Below, piece by piece: positions 25,196-31,792 of a stretch of DNA of 31,792 nucleotides. The DNA comes from JAQVOO01 sp964524755 (GTDB lineage Bacteria; Spirochaetota; Spirochaetia; Sphaerochaetales; Sphaerochaetaceae): assembly GCA_964524755.1 (NCBI GenBank), contig CAZGDR010000021.1, positions 1 to 31,792 on the forward strand, given 5' to 3'. The notes under the pieces are model-generated. The model did no database searches. It was given only the letters and a program-made list of their open reading frames with translations, and was not told where the DNA came from. The stretch's first letter is position 1, and the number at the start of each line of letters is the position of its first letter. The position numbers and the translations under genes are program-made.

Positions 25196-25801
25196 ATGCA
25201 TATAGTTTGCTTGGACCTCGAGGGGGTGCTGGTACCCGAGATTTGGATTAGTTTTGCGGAGAAAACTGGTATCGAAGCGTTGCGTTTAACTACACGTGAG
25301 GTTCCCAATTATGATGTTCTCATGCAAGGACGCCTTAAAATCCTGCAAGAGCATGGGTTAACGTTAAAAGATATTCAACATGTTATTGGTTCCCTTGCTC
25401 CATTAGAAGGAGCCTTAGATTTTCTCAATACGTTACGAAGTAAAACACAGGTCATTATTTTAAGCGATACTTTTACAGAATTCGCACAACCGTTAATGGA
25501 GAAATTAGGGTGGCCCACTATATTTTGCAATAGTTTGATTGTCGATGATGCCGGTATGATTACCGACTACACCTTACGGCAACAAGATGGTAAACGAAAA
25601 GCCGTTGAAGCGCTTCAGGAGATTGGTTTTGCCGTATTTGCTGGAGGGGATTCCTATAATGATTTGTCGATGATAAAAGCTGCTGATCATGGAGCTTTGT
25701 TTAGAGCCCCTCAAAAAATCATTGATGCAGAACCTCAATTGCCGCATGCAGAGACGTATTCTGAATTTAAACAGATTATTGACGAGATTTTTACCAAATA
25801 A
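25196..25801 (+). CDS. thrH: ThrH: phosphoserine phosphatase / homoserine phosphotransferase
   Basis: 201 residues. The start MHIVCLDLEGVLVPEIW and the following FAEKTGIEALRLTTREVPNY strongly resemble Pseudomonas ThrH as I remember it, a HAD enzyme that dephosphorylates phosphoserine and can move the phosphate to homoserine. The nucleophile is D7; the usual second Asp is Glu9, as in ThrH. Motif II is in IILSDTFTEFAQPL, and the last acids are in AGGDSYNDLSM. ATG 25196 is chosen because the recognised N-terminus begins there; TTG and GTG codons upstream overlap the preceding gene. The Shine-Dalgarno site is weak, and the gene starts one base after the oxidoreductase stop, so translation is probably coupled. 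Confidence 0.93.
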   Translation: MHIVCLDLEGVLVPEIWISFAEKTGIEALRLTTREVPNYDVLMQGRLKILQEHGLTLKDIQHVIGSLAPLEGALDFLNTLRSKTQVIILSDTFTEFAQPLMEKLGWPTIFCNSLIVDDAGMITDYTLRQQDGKRKAVEALQEIGFAVFAGGDSYNDLSMIKAADHGALFRAPQKIIDAEPQLPHAETYSEFKQIIDEIFTK

Positions 25802-25813
25802 AAAAGATTTTGC

Positions 25814-25828
25814 TTGACGTATCGTCAA
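25814..25828. repeat. Inverted repeat between thrH and the DksA-like gene
   Basis: TTGACG-TAT-CGTCAA is a perfect six-base inverted repeat flanked by GC and AAAAGC. The left arm could also be a -35 box. It may be an operator or a weak terminator for thrH. Confidence 0.4.
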
Positions 25829-25879
25829 AAGCCATTCATCTTTATTGATACTGTTTGAAGTATGTTTGCGAGGTGTGGT

Positions 25880-26245
25880 ATGAGGGAAGATTTCTATACT
25901 GAGATGGAGCATCTCTTGCGTGAACAGCGTAAGGAGATTCTTGAAAGCATTGCTTCCGAAGATGATGATTTTCGTATGATGATTAATGCTATGGGAACCA
26001 AAGATTTAGGTGATGTCGCTGCCGATGATATTGCCAGTAAAAAGATGGAGGCTCTCAACCTGCATGCTGCCAATCGCCTACGCGGTGTAGAGGCTGCTCT
26101 TGCTCGTCTTAAAAACAACCGCTATGGAATATGCGTTCAGTGCGGAGCTCAAATCCCAGAAGAACGATTACGGGCAATTCCTTCCGCAGTATTGTGTGTT
26201 GCTTGTAAAAGTGGAGAGGAAGGTGCTAGACGTCGCGCATGGTAA
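25880..26245 (+). CDS. DksA/TraR-family C4 zinc-finger protein
   Basis: 121 residues from ATG 25880, which has GAGG six or seven bases upstream; an ATG at 25862 would add six residues. DksA-type proteins enter the secondary channel of RNA polymerase and, with ppGpp, adjust rRNA and amino-acid gene transcription. The helical hairpin (about 5-80) has an acidic tip, DLGDVAADDIAS at 42-53, comparable to the DxxDxA tip of DksA. The zinc finger is C85-x2-C88-x17-C106-x2-C109 (GICVQCGAQIPEERLRAIPS). It is shorter than E. coli DksA, so it may be a general DksA or a specialised relative. One base separates its stop from that of the convergent hydrolase. Confidence 0.92.
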   Translation: MREDFYTEMEHLLREQRKEILESIASEDDDFRMMINAMGTKDLGDVAADDIASKKMEALNLHAANRLRGVEAALARLKNNRYGICVQCGAQIPEERLRAIPSAVLCVACKSGEEGARRRAW

Positions 26246-26246
26246 T

Positions 26247-26906
26247 TCAATAATTCACTAACCAAGGATTGGTCATTTCTTTACCAATTGTCGTTGCCGG
26301 ACCATGGCCAGGGTAGACGGTAGTGTGCTCTGGCAAAGTTAATAATTTTGACTTTATAGCGGGGACTATCGCAGATGGATTGCTAGTTGGTAAATCTGTT
26401 CTCCCTATTGAGCCAGCAAACAGAGTATCACCTGAGAAAAGTAAGTTGTCCGCAGCACGATACAATGAGACTGAACCAGCGGTGTGTCCTGGTGTGTGTA
26501 ATACCTGTAAGTCACAACCAGGAATGATTTCACCATCCTCGAACGTATATGTGGGCTCAGGTAATGATTCCCAAAATGATTGAGAAACTCTTGCCTGTGA
26601 GGGGTCGATGGAAATCGCCAGTTGACGTAACCGGCGACCTCCTTCTTTACCTAAGAAATGGGCTTCCTGTGGGTGTATATAGATAGACATTTCTGGAAAA
26701 GCAGCTACCAATTCCGGCAGCCCCATTAAATGATCCCAATGGGAGTGGGTTAGAATCACTGCTTCTACATGTAGTTTTTTGGCTTTTATGTGGTGCAGGA
26801 TAGTTTCACCGGCAAAAGCTGGGTCGATAACCCAAACTGATTTCTGGTCATGTAAAAGATAGCAATTGGTCTGGTAAGGCCCTAACGTTAGAGTTTCAAC
26901 CAACAT
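26247..26906 (-). CDS. Metallo-beta-lactamase-fold hydrolase (glyoxalase II-like)
   Basis: 219 residues. The metal site is complete: THSHWDH with H54, H56, D58 and H59, then LHTPGHTAGSVSLY, FSGDTLFAGSIGRTDLP and PGHGPATT. Together with the N-terminus LGPYQTNCYLL this matches the small glyoxalase-II-like/YcbL group, which hydrolyse thioesters such as lactoylglutathione or related metabolites. The substrate is unknown. AAGGA precedes the ATG by about seven bases. It lies two bases after the stop of the degenerate helicase on the same strand, so the two are co-transcribed. Confidence 0.92.
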   Translation of the reverse strand: MLVETLTLGPYQTNCYLLHDQKSVWVIDPAFAGETILHHIKAKKLHVEAVILTHSHWDHLMGLPELVAAFPEMSIYIHPQEAHFLGKEGGRRLRQLAISIDPSQARVSQSFWESLPEPTYTFEDGEIIPGCDLQVLHTPGHTAGSVSLYRAADNLLFSGDTLFAGSIGRTDLPTSNPSAIVPAIKSKLLTLPEHTTVYPGHGPATTIGKEMTNPWLVNY

Positions 26907-26908
26907 TC

Positions 26909-28486
26909 TTATTCCTTGTTTGAATAACTTATTGAAGCAGTACGTCCACGTATATCCAAGCCATTCATTTTCTCTATAGCTTGCTCTGCATAGGCTTCGG
27001 GCAAGGTAATAAATGAATATTTATCATGTACACGAATGGAGTAGAGTTCTTCTCGGCTAATACCAAGCTGGTCCTGAAATATCTGTGATAGTTCTTTGGC
27101 ATATAATCTTCGCATTTTACCGATGTTTAAGTATAAGGTTCTGGCTCCTTCTGGTACTTCAGGACCCTTTCTTTTTTGATTCTGAGCTCGTTTGGGAGGT
27201 TGTTTTTTGGTGCGAACAGGTTTTTCATCGCTAGGGGCTGCACCTGATTTTTTTGGTTGAGCTGCTCTACTTTTAGGTGAGCTTGATTTATCTGAGCCCA
27301 ATAATTCGCGCAATAGATAAGCGGTAAAATATCCCCGTCGAAAAAGGGGCACATTCTTTTTGATAATCTTTCTTAAACTTTCAAGTTCTTCTGGATTCGA
27401 ATCGATCGAGAGTTTGGCAATAAGCATTTGTATTTTTCCAGCAATGACTTCATTGTTTTCTGGAATTGCTTTAATTTCCTTGTTCATGAGTAAGTTCTCC
27501 TTTGAAGTAATAACTTCTTCCACCTCTGCAGGTGTATTGATACAGACAATTCGTTGAACAAGATGGTTCCATTCATTCAATTGGCGTATCAAGGTTATAA
27601 TCTCCCCGCTATTGAGACCGACTGCGACGATTGCTCCCAGTGTGCCGGATTTCGGTTCTGGTATCGAAGAGAAACGGTTCAGACTAATTCCTACATAAGA
27701 AATAGGGGGGATTGATGTATGCAACTGTTTCACAAGAGTATTCCACGCGGTTCCAGGTTTGTGAATAATGTGATACTTCTCCTGGCGTAACGCGTACAAG
27801 GTATCTACAATGTGATCTGTTGCAAGGTTAGAGCTGACGTAGTATTCCAAGGTTTGCAATGATCGCTCCCATTCGGATTGCAATACCACTAAAGGTTGTT
27901 CGGCAAGCTCTTCTGGGGTCCTTCGAAGATGGGAAAGTGAATCGATGAAAAATTCAATCTTTACGTTTGGCTGGAGTTTTGTGAAAATAAATCGACAATC
28001 ATCTAGAAATGCGCATTCGCGTACTATCAACTGCTCGAGAGTTTCTTCAGGACCTTGAATAAAACTGTAAGCAAGAATTACCGATTTTGTTCTAGATAAA
28101 AAAATATTATCTCGGCGAATATGGTCGATAGCACGTTGAGGTGTGGTTACCAACACTTTCGACTCGTCGTGTAAGGCCGAAAGATCAGCACGGGGCGATT
28201 GTGTTTCTGATAAACAGGTGAAGGCTTCGCATACAGGGTTATTGTTTTCCATCCAGTATTCTAGCTGCTCTTGTGATAAGAGCAATAACACCGAGGGGTT
28301 ACTTGCTAAAGAGATGTTTCGTGTTTTTTTTGATCTTTTTGCCTGTTGCGTAAGTAATCTTGAACGTTCCATAGCGATAGAGACAACATCTGCTCCCACC
28401 TCTATAATAAGTGGTGGGTGGTTACCGTTCAATTCCAGTTCTTGTAGCTTACTTTGAAGCAGGGAGGGGATAGCCAGACCAGTCAT
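26909..28486 (-). CDS. Degenerate DEAD-box-like protein with DbpA RNA-binding domain
   Basis: 525 residues, start supported by GGAGG. The C-terminus (about 450-523) is a DbpA-type RNA-binding domain: TLYLNIGKMRRLYAKELSQI, ending LDIRGRTASISYS. In DbpA this domain binds 23S rRNA. Before it lie a K/P/R-rich linker (395-445) and a helical segment (LESLRKIIKKNVPLFRRGYF). The first 320 residues follow the two-RecA layout of DEAD-box helicases, with the motifs lost. Where AxTGxGKT should stand is AMERSRLL (38-45); motif Ib is recognisable as VLVTTPQRAIDHIRR (111-125); DEAD is replaced by AYSF after VIL (136-142); SAT becomes TKL (169-171); and the HRxGRxGR region reads LVQRIVCINTP. The open frame is full length, so this is probably a working RNA-binding protein without ATPase activity. 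That reading is inference. Confidence 0.78.
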   Translation of the reverse strand: MTGLAIPSLLQSKLQELELNGNHPPLIIEVGADVVSIAMERSRLLTQQAKRSKKTRNISLASNPSVLLLLSQEQLEYWMENNNPVCEAFTCLSETQSPRADLSALHDESKVLVTTPQRAIDHIRRDNIFLSRTKSVILAYSFIQGPEETLEQLIVRECAFLDDCRFIFTKLQPNVKIEFFIDSLSHLRRTPEELAEQPLVVLQSEWERSLQTLEYYVSSNLATDHIVDTLYALRQEKYHIIHKPGTAWNTLVKQLHTSIPPISYVGISLNRFSSIPEPKSGTLGAIVAVGLNSGEIITLIRQLNEWNHLVQRIVCINTPAEVEEVITSKENLLMNKEIKAIPENNEVIAGKIQMLIAKLSIDSNPEELESLRKIIKKNVPLFRRGYFTAYLLRELLGSDKSSSPKSRAAQPKKSGAAPSDEKPVRTKKQPPKRAQNQKRKGPEVPEGARTLYLNIGKMRRLYAKELSQIFQDQLGISREELYSIRVHDKYSFITLPEAYAEQAIEKMNGLDIRGRTASISYSNKE

Positions 28487-28563
28487 TCCACCTCCACGGA
28501 GAATTTATTCATGCGATGCTCTTTTCTATCTTCTGTGTCTCAGAATATAGAGTGATGCTTGCT

Positions 28564-28592
28564 TTGTCAAGGAAGTATCGTTATGGTACAAT
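28564..28592 (+). promoter_or_regulatory. Probable sigma-70 promoter of the coiled-coil/mltG operon
   Basis: TTGTCA, a 17-base spacer and TACAAT (five of six), 27 bases before the ATG at 28620. Confidence 0.65.
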
Positions 28593-28619
28593 AGTTCAAT
28601 TGAAAAATAAGGAGCATAC

Positions 28620-29759
28620 ATGGGGCGACAACGGAGCCAAATAGAGGTAGTTGAACGGCAAATAACAGTTGTTGATCATGATATGGAGGTTCTTTCGGCT
28701 GAATTAGGTCTACATGTGCTGCAATTACGACAGCCTGTTATTTCCGGAGATTCTGCTCCTGTTTATAAAGCTTTAGCTACCGAAAAATCTATCCTAGATG
28801 ACCTAGATGCTCGTCTCCTTCATCTACAACAGCTGGGTCAGAGTTTACAGGATGCTAATGCACGCATAAGTCAATTGCGTGAGTTAGTACACCAGCATGA
28901 ACAGTCATTAAAAGTAGTGTACGGCAGAATAGGGGTGATTGCGTGGGAAGAGGCCTCTTCAGGTGTCCTTTCCGATGTGATTCTTCAAGTGCTACCAAAA
29001 CTTGGAGAGCGACAGGATAAAGTAGCGACCCTTAAAGCTGAAAAGGATAGTGTGAGACGTCGTACGCAAGAATCATTTCCTCTTTTTAAGCTACCCCTGA
29101 AAATGCATGAGATTCTTATTTCAAAAAGGTTGGAAAGATATGCCCGAGGGCATGAAGGTTTTTATGTTGGAACAGGGCAAATAATAGCGGAAGCAGTTTG
29201 TATTCGTCACTTGGAGAGTCCCTCTGCAGTCCCTTTGGATGAAGAGTACCATGATTTAACGCGTAAGATCGTGGTATGGAAAGAAGAAATTACCCTGCTG
29301 ACAGATCGTATTTCAAAAGATAAACACAAATTGGAAGCGGTGGGAGTTGCGGGTTCTGTTGAACGTAAAGTAATCGAGCTACAGGGTGCGAGAAAAGAGC
29401 AGGAGGCTCTTGTCACCAAGTTAGCTGTTGCCTACGCAAAAAGTATAAAAATCCAACAAAACCCTTGGAAATCGGTAGAAGTTACCGCTGAAACGTTACG
29501 TTGTTACGATCAAATAAGACGGCACGAAAGAATACGTCTGCAATTAGAGAAGCGTATCGTTGAATTGAGAATGGAAGAATCTATTGGCGAATTAATTTTT
29601 TTAATTGAGCAAGATGAGGAACGAATAGTCCATTTACGGCAGATGATAGACCAATATAACCGACAGATCGATGATATTCAGAAATCAATTGGAAAAAATC
29701 GAGAAAAAATTGGCGAATTGAAAAAGCGCTTAGCTTCCAGCTTGGAGAGAGAGGAGTAG
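28620..29759 (+). CDS. Coiled-coil protein of unknown function upstream of mltG
   Basis: 379 residues with AAGGAG five bases before the ATG. I do not recognise it. Two long heptad-rich helical regions are seen, about 1-150 (LLHLQQLGQSLQDANARISQL) and 210-379 (including LRQMIDQYNRQIDDIQKSIG), separated by a less regular stretch (about 150-210) with FPLFKLPLKMHEILISKRL and GHEGFYVGTGQIIAEAV. There is no signal peptide, membrane helix or lipobox, so it should be cytoplasmic. It is rich in K, E, R, Q and L and ends SLEREE. It is followed by mltG after five bases, so the two share a message and perhaps a role in envelope growth or division. That link is by position only. Confidence 0.75.
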   Translation: MGRQRSQIEVVERQITVVDHDMEVLSAELGLHVLQLRQPVISGDSAPVYKALATEKSILDDLDARLLHLQQLGQSLQDANARISQLRELVHQHEQSLKVVYGRIGVIAWEEASSGVLSDVILQVLPKLGERQDKVATLKAEKDSVRRRTQESFPLFKLPLKMHEILISKRLERYARGHEGFYVGTGQIIAEAVCIRHLESPSAVPLDEEYHDLTRKIVVWKEEITLLTDRISKDKHKLEAVGVAGSVERKVIELQGARKEQEALVTKLAVAYAKSIKIQQNPWKSVEVTAETLRCYDQIRRHERIRLQLEKRIVELRMEESIGELIFLIEQDEERIVHLRQMIDQYNRQIDDIQKSIGKNREKIGELKKRLASSLEREE

Positions 29760-29764
29760 TTGGG

Positions 29765-31189
29765 ATGGCTGAAAAAGGTTCTGGTACGGAAAAGAATAAA
29801 GCTGATACATTGCAAACACCTCCCCCTAAATCATCGCAAGCCTTCAATGCTACTCCCCCTTCACGCAGTGATGCCAAAAATATTGTTGAACAAAGAAAAA
29901 AAGCACAGCAGGCGAAGGCGCGTGTTGTAGCAACTCCTCCAGCAGCAACTAAGAAAAAACCTCCTGCTAAGAAAGGCGTTGTAACGCCTCCTACGAAAAA
30001 GACTCCAGTTAAGAAAATTGTTACACCTTCCAAGAAGCAGACCCCTACTAAGAAAGGGATCACCCCCTCCAAGAAAAAAACTCCAACTAAGAAAAGTGTC
30101 ACGAAGATTAAGGCAAAAGCTCATCCACCAGTTCGAAAACCTTCTACGACCAAGAAGAAACCAAAGAAAAAAACGGTTAAGAAGCGAAGGAAAAAAAGTT
30201 CTACAAAAATTCAAATACCATTGTCGACCTTTATTATTGCTGTGGTGGTGTTAGCATTAGTCATTGGGTCTCTTTTGGCGTGGCAAATTATGGGTGTGAG
30301 AATACCTCCGTTGGGACACCAACGTGCTACTACTTCAATTACAGTTGAACCGGGTATGACGGCACGAAAGATTGCGCAGCTGCTTGAAAAAGAGGGAGTT
30401 GTGGATAGTGCTAAGGATTTTGAACGGTACGTTGAAAAAGATGAAATAGCTACAAAGTTACAACCAGGTACCCATGCATTTGAACCTAATCTCTCACATG
30501 TGGAAATTGGAGAAATATTGTTAGCTAATGGTTCTTCAGCAGAATCGACTATCATGGTGTATGCTGGTTATACGATTGATGAAATTGATGCGGTATTAGC
30601 AAACAAGAAGTTACTAAAAGCAGGTGAGTTTAAGAAAGCTACGGCGCAAGTGATAAAAGATCGAGGATTGCCCTTTGCTGAAGGGTGGTTTCTCAGTGGA
30701 TCTTACCCCATAGAGGCCAATGCTTATACCCTAGCGGTTGCCATGCAAGATGCTTTAAATGCGGTAATTCGGCCTCATTTGGTGAGATTAGAAGATTTAG
30801 ATATAACGATTACACAGATGGTGATTGTGGCCTCCATGATTCAGCGGGAAACCAATGTAGTTGATCAGATGCCGCTCATTGCGGGAGTGATTTATAACCG
30901 ATTAAAGGCTAATATGCCGTTAGGCATTGATGCTACGACTCGCTATGGGCTTGATGCTTGGGGTAGGGAATTAACTGCAAAAGACCTTAATTCGGATAAT
31001 CCTTATAATACGAGGCGCACAGTAGGCCTGCCTCCTACTGGGATAGGGGCTCCCAGTCCTTCTGCTTTGGGAGCTGCTCTAAATCCAGCTGTACATAACT
31101 ATTTCTATTATGTGCATGATCTTTCAGGAGAAATTCATTTAGCTACAACCTATGTTGAGCATAAAGAAAATATTGCAAAACATCTTTAA
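29765..31189 (+). CDS. mltG: Endolytic murein transglycosylase MltG with long basic cytoplasmic tail
   Basis: 474 residues. MltG (YceG) is an inner-membrane lytic transglycosylase that cuts nascent glycan strands. The catalytic part follows one membrane helix (about 153-175, STFIIAVVVLALVIGSLLAW), then a LysM-like part and the YceG core: EGWFLSGSYPI, ASMIQRETNVVDQMPLIAG with catalytic E362, YNRLKANMPLGIDAT, DNPYNTRRTVGLPPTG and SPSALGAALNP. The first 150 residues are unusual: low-complexity and rich in K, T and P, with three copies of a 13-residue unit at residues 74-112, and they should lie in the cytoplasm. E. coli MltG has only a short tail there. GAGGAG precedes the ATG, five bases after the coiled-coil gene. 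Confidence 0.94.
   Translation: MAEKGSGTEKNKADTLQTPPPKSSQAFNATPPSRSDAKNIVEQRKKAQQAKARVVATPPAATKKKPPAKKGVVTPPTKKTPVKKIVTPSKKQTPTKKGITPSKKKTPTKKSVTKIKAKAHPPVRKPSTTKKKPKKKTVKKRRKKSSTKIQIPLSTFIIAVVVLALVIGSLLAWQIMGVRIPPLGHQRATTSITVEPGMTARKIAQLLEKEGVVDSAKDFERYVEKDEIATKLQPGTHAFEPNLSHVEIGEILLANGSSAESTIMVYAGYTIDEIDAVLANKKLLKAGEFKKATAQVIKDRGLPFAEGWFLSGSYPIEANAYTLAVAMQDALNAVIRPHLVRLEDLDITITQMVIVASMIQRETNVVDQMPLIAGVIYNRLKANMPLGIDATTRYGLDAWGRELTAKDLNSDNPYNTRRTVGLPPTGIGAPSPSALGAALNPAVHNYFYYVHDLSGEIHLATTYVEHKENIAKHL
29984..30100 (+). repeat. Three 39-base in-frame tandem repeats in mltG
   Basis: Three imperfect 39-base units encode TPPTKKTPVKKIV, TPSKKQTPTKKGI and TPSKKKTPTKKSV. A partial unit (PPAKKGVV) precedes them. 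The repeat is in the cytoplasmic tail of MltG and may vary in copy number. Confidence 0.85.
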
Positions 31190-31232
31190 AGGTAAATAAT
31201 AATATGAAGTTGAGTTTTCTCTATACCTGATA

Positions 31233-31261
31233 TTGAGTTTTTTACTTTGATAGTGTAATGT
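31233..31261 (+). promoter_or_regulatory. Possible promoter of tRNA-Leu
   Basis: TTGAGT, a 17-base spacer and TAATGT; the tRNA begins 28 bases after the -10. Confidence 0.42.
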
Positions 31262-31289
31262 GGTGAACGTTCAGAGCTTCTGAGTTTCT

Positions 31290-31373
31290 GCCGGCGTGGT
31301 GAAATTGGTAGACACGATAGACTCAAAATCTATTGAGCGCAAGCTTGTCCCGGTCCGAGTCCGGGCGCCGGTA
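31290..31373 (+). tRNA. tRNA-Leu (anticodon CAA)
   Basis: A class II tRNA of 84 bases: acceptor GCCGGCG with CGCCGGT, D arm with GAAATTGGTAGACAC, anticodon stem ATAGA/TCTAT around CTCAAAA (anticodon CAA, reads UUG), a long variable arm with GAGC-GCAA-GCTT, T arm CCCGG-TCCGAGT-CCGGG, and discriminator A73 as expected for Leu. The first pair is G1-U72 rather than G-C. The 3' CCA is not encoded. Confidence 0.94.
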
Positions 31374-31399
31374 ATTTTACGGTATAAAGAAATAAAAAG

Positions 31400-31433
31400 A
31401 GCCCACAAGATAAATTCTGTGGGCTATTTTCTT
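31400..31433 (+). terminator. Intrinsic terminator after tRNA-Leu
   Basis: AGCCCACA at 31400-31407 pairs perfectly with TGTGGGCT at 31418-31425, followed by ATTTTCTT. An A-rich flank (AAAAAG) on the left allows some use from the other strand. Confidence 0.82.
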
Positions 31434-31792
31434 GCTGTTACCACTTTTTTTTCACTACTTACTGTTAACATGAATTCATGATTTTTCCGGTTCCCCAGTT
31501 TAAGGATGTTTGTTATGTAGATATTTTTGCATTATTCATTGTATTATAATGTTTTGAAACAATTATTTTGAAATTAAATTATTTGCTTTTCTTCATTTTA
31601 TCATTCCAATTACAATAACATTAAGCATGATGTCACTAGCTGTCACAATAGTTTCGCTAGGAGGAAAGTGAAACTCGCCATCTACCATCGGGAATAAGTT
31701 AGTCAGTTCCATCGGTTAGAAAGTCGCCACACCATCACAATTCTCTTGAATTTAAGCTGGACTGGTGATACTGTTCTCATATGTATTGGTGA
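31434..31792. other. AT-rich region without a convincing gene; possible broken reading frame at right edge
   Basis: No intact gene, RNA or known repeat is seen. A consensus TATAAT stands at 31545-31550 without a clear -35. From about 31600 to the edge base composition becomes less AT-rich and coding-like. On the minus strand a 39-residue frame (31712 to 31593) reads MELTNLFPMVDGEF then HFPPSETIVTASDIM; the same frame upstream is interrupted by TAA codons but still looks protein-like (QENCDGVATF). On the plus strand a frame from 31632 to the edge is open except for one TAA. This could be the edge or remnant of a mobile element, but I cannot name it. Confidence 0.4.

Noticed and set aside
25880..26245. 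RNA polymerase-binding protein Gfh1/GreA-like instead of DksA/TraR
   Set aside because: The C85-x2-C88-x17-C106-x2-C109 zinc finger and acidic hairpin tip fit DksA/TraR; Gre factors have no such finger.
26909..28486. Functional ATP-dependent RNA helicase DbpA
   Set aside because: Walker A, DEAD, SAT and arginine-finger motifs are all replaced, so ATP-driven unwinding is not supported.
29984..30100. CRISPR-like array of short repeats
   Set aside because: The repeats are contiguous, have no spacers, are multiples of three and encode a lysine-rich protein tail.
29581..30102. 173-residue minus-strand frame with FLVGVFFLEGV repeats antisense to mltG
   Set aside because: It is the mirror of the lysine-rich repeat coding strand and has no ribosome site; the plus-strand MltG is clearly real.

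Overview
The window reads as a chromosomal stretch of a low-to-mid GC, Gram-negative bacterium, most likely a spirochaete (Sphaerochaeta/Spirochaeta-like) and probably a draft or metagenome assembly, since there is a 100-N scaffold gap at 2404-2503. The taxonomic guess is inference. It rests on lipoproteins with relaxed lipoboxes, a small outer-membrane barrel with a G-x-x-x-G-Y-P-T-G motif, a MutY-like enzyme without an iron-sulfur cluster, a DbpA-domain protein with a dead helicase core, and a two-domain YdcZ-type transporter. There is no prophage, CRISPR array, intact insertion sequence or obvious island. Most genes are housekeeping or metabolic and are tightly packed in short divergent and convergent transcription units.

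Layout. 1-2083 (minus): an OPT-family transporter followed by the 5' part of rlmN, which runs off the left edge. 2285-2549: a small secreted or outer-membrane protein interrupted by the assembly gap. 2607-5090: hflX and ychF, two conserved GTPases, divergent. 5091-8236 (minus): a LiaF-like membrane protein, a B12-binding-type radical SAM protein and a lipoprotein. 8367-10952: topA, divergent from the LiaF unit. 10957-12895: a PAP2 phosphatase (minus) and, divergent from it, a quinone-oxidoreductase-like gene broken by one in-frame TAG. 12980-15063: tRNA-Asp, mnmA, nagB. 15060-16605 (minus): a TrmJ-type rRNA/tRNA methyltransferase and a glycerophosphodiesterase. 16662-18741: an AI-2E-family membrane protein overlapping a MutY-like glycosylase. 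18730-19656 (minus): a YdcZ-type transporter. 19784-21691: a 5'-nucleotidase lipoprotein. 21779-24148: cobT-cobU-cobS, overlapping genes for the nucleotide-loop step of cobalamin assembly. 24190-26245: a Gfo/Idh/MocA oxidoreductase, thrH and a DksA/TraR zinc-finger protein. 26247-28486 (minus): a degenerate DEAD-box protein with an intact-looking DbpA RNA-binding domain, then a metallo-beta-lactamase-fold hydrolase. 28620-31189: a coiled-coil protein and mltG with a long basic N-terminal tail. 31290-31373: tRNA-Leu(CAA) with a terminator. The last 359 bases are AT-rich and hold only a possible broken reading frame.

The most interesting signals are three. First, a pseudo-helicase keeps the DEAD-box layout and the DbpA rRNA-binding domain but has lost every ATPase motif I can align. 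Second, promoters of four genes place the -10 box exactly six bases before an ATG, the geometry of leaderless mRNA, at genes lacking a good Shine-Dalgarno site. Third, five of the six convergent gene pairs have no intergenic space or overlap at their stops. No clear multi-gene undescribed system is visible; the pseudo-helicase and the coiled-coil/mltG pair are the best candidates for new biology.
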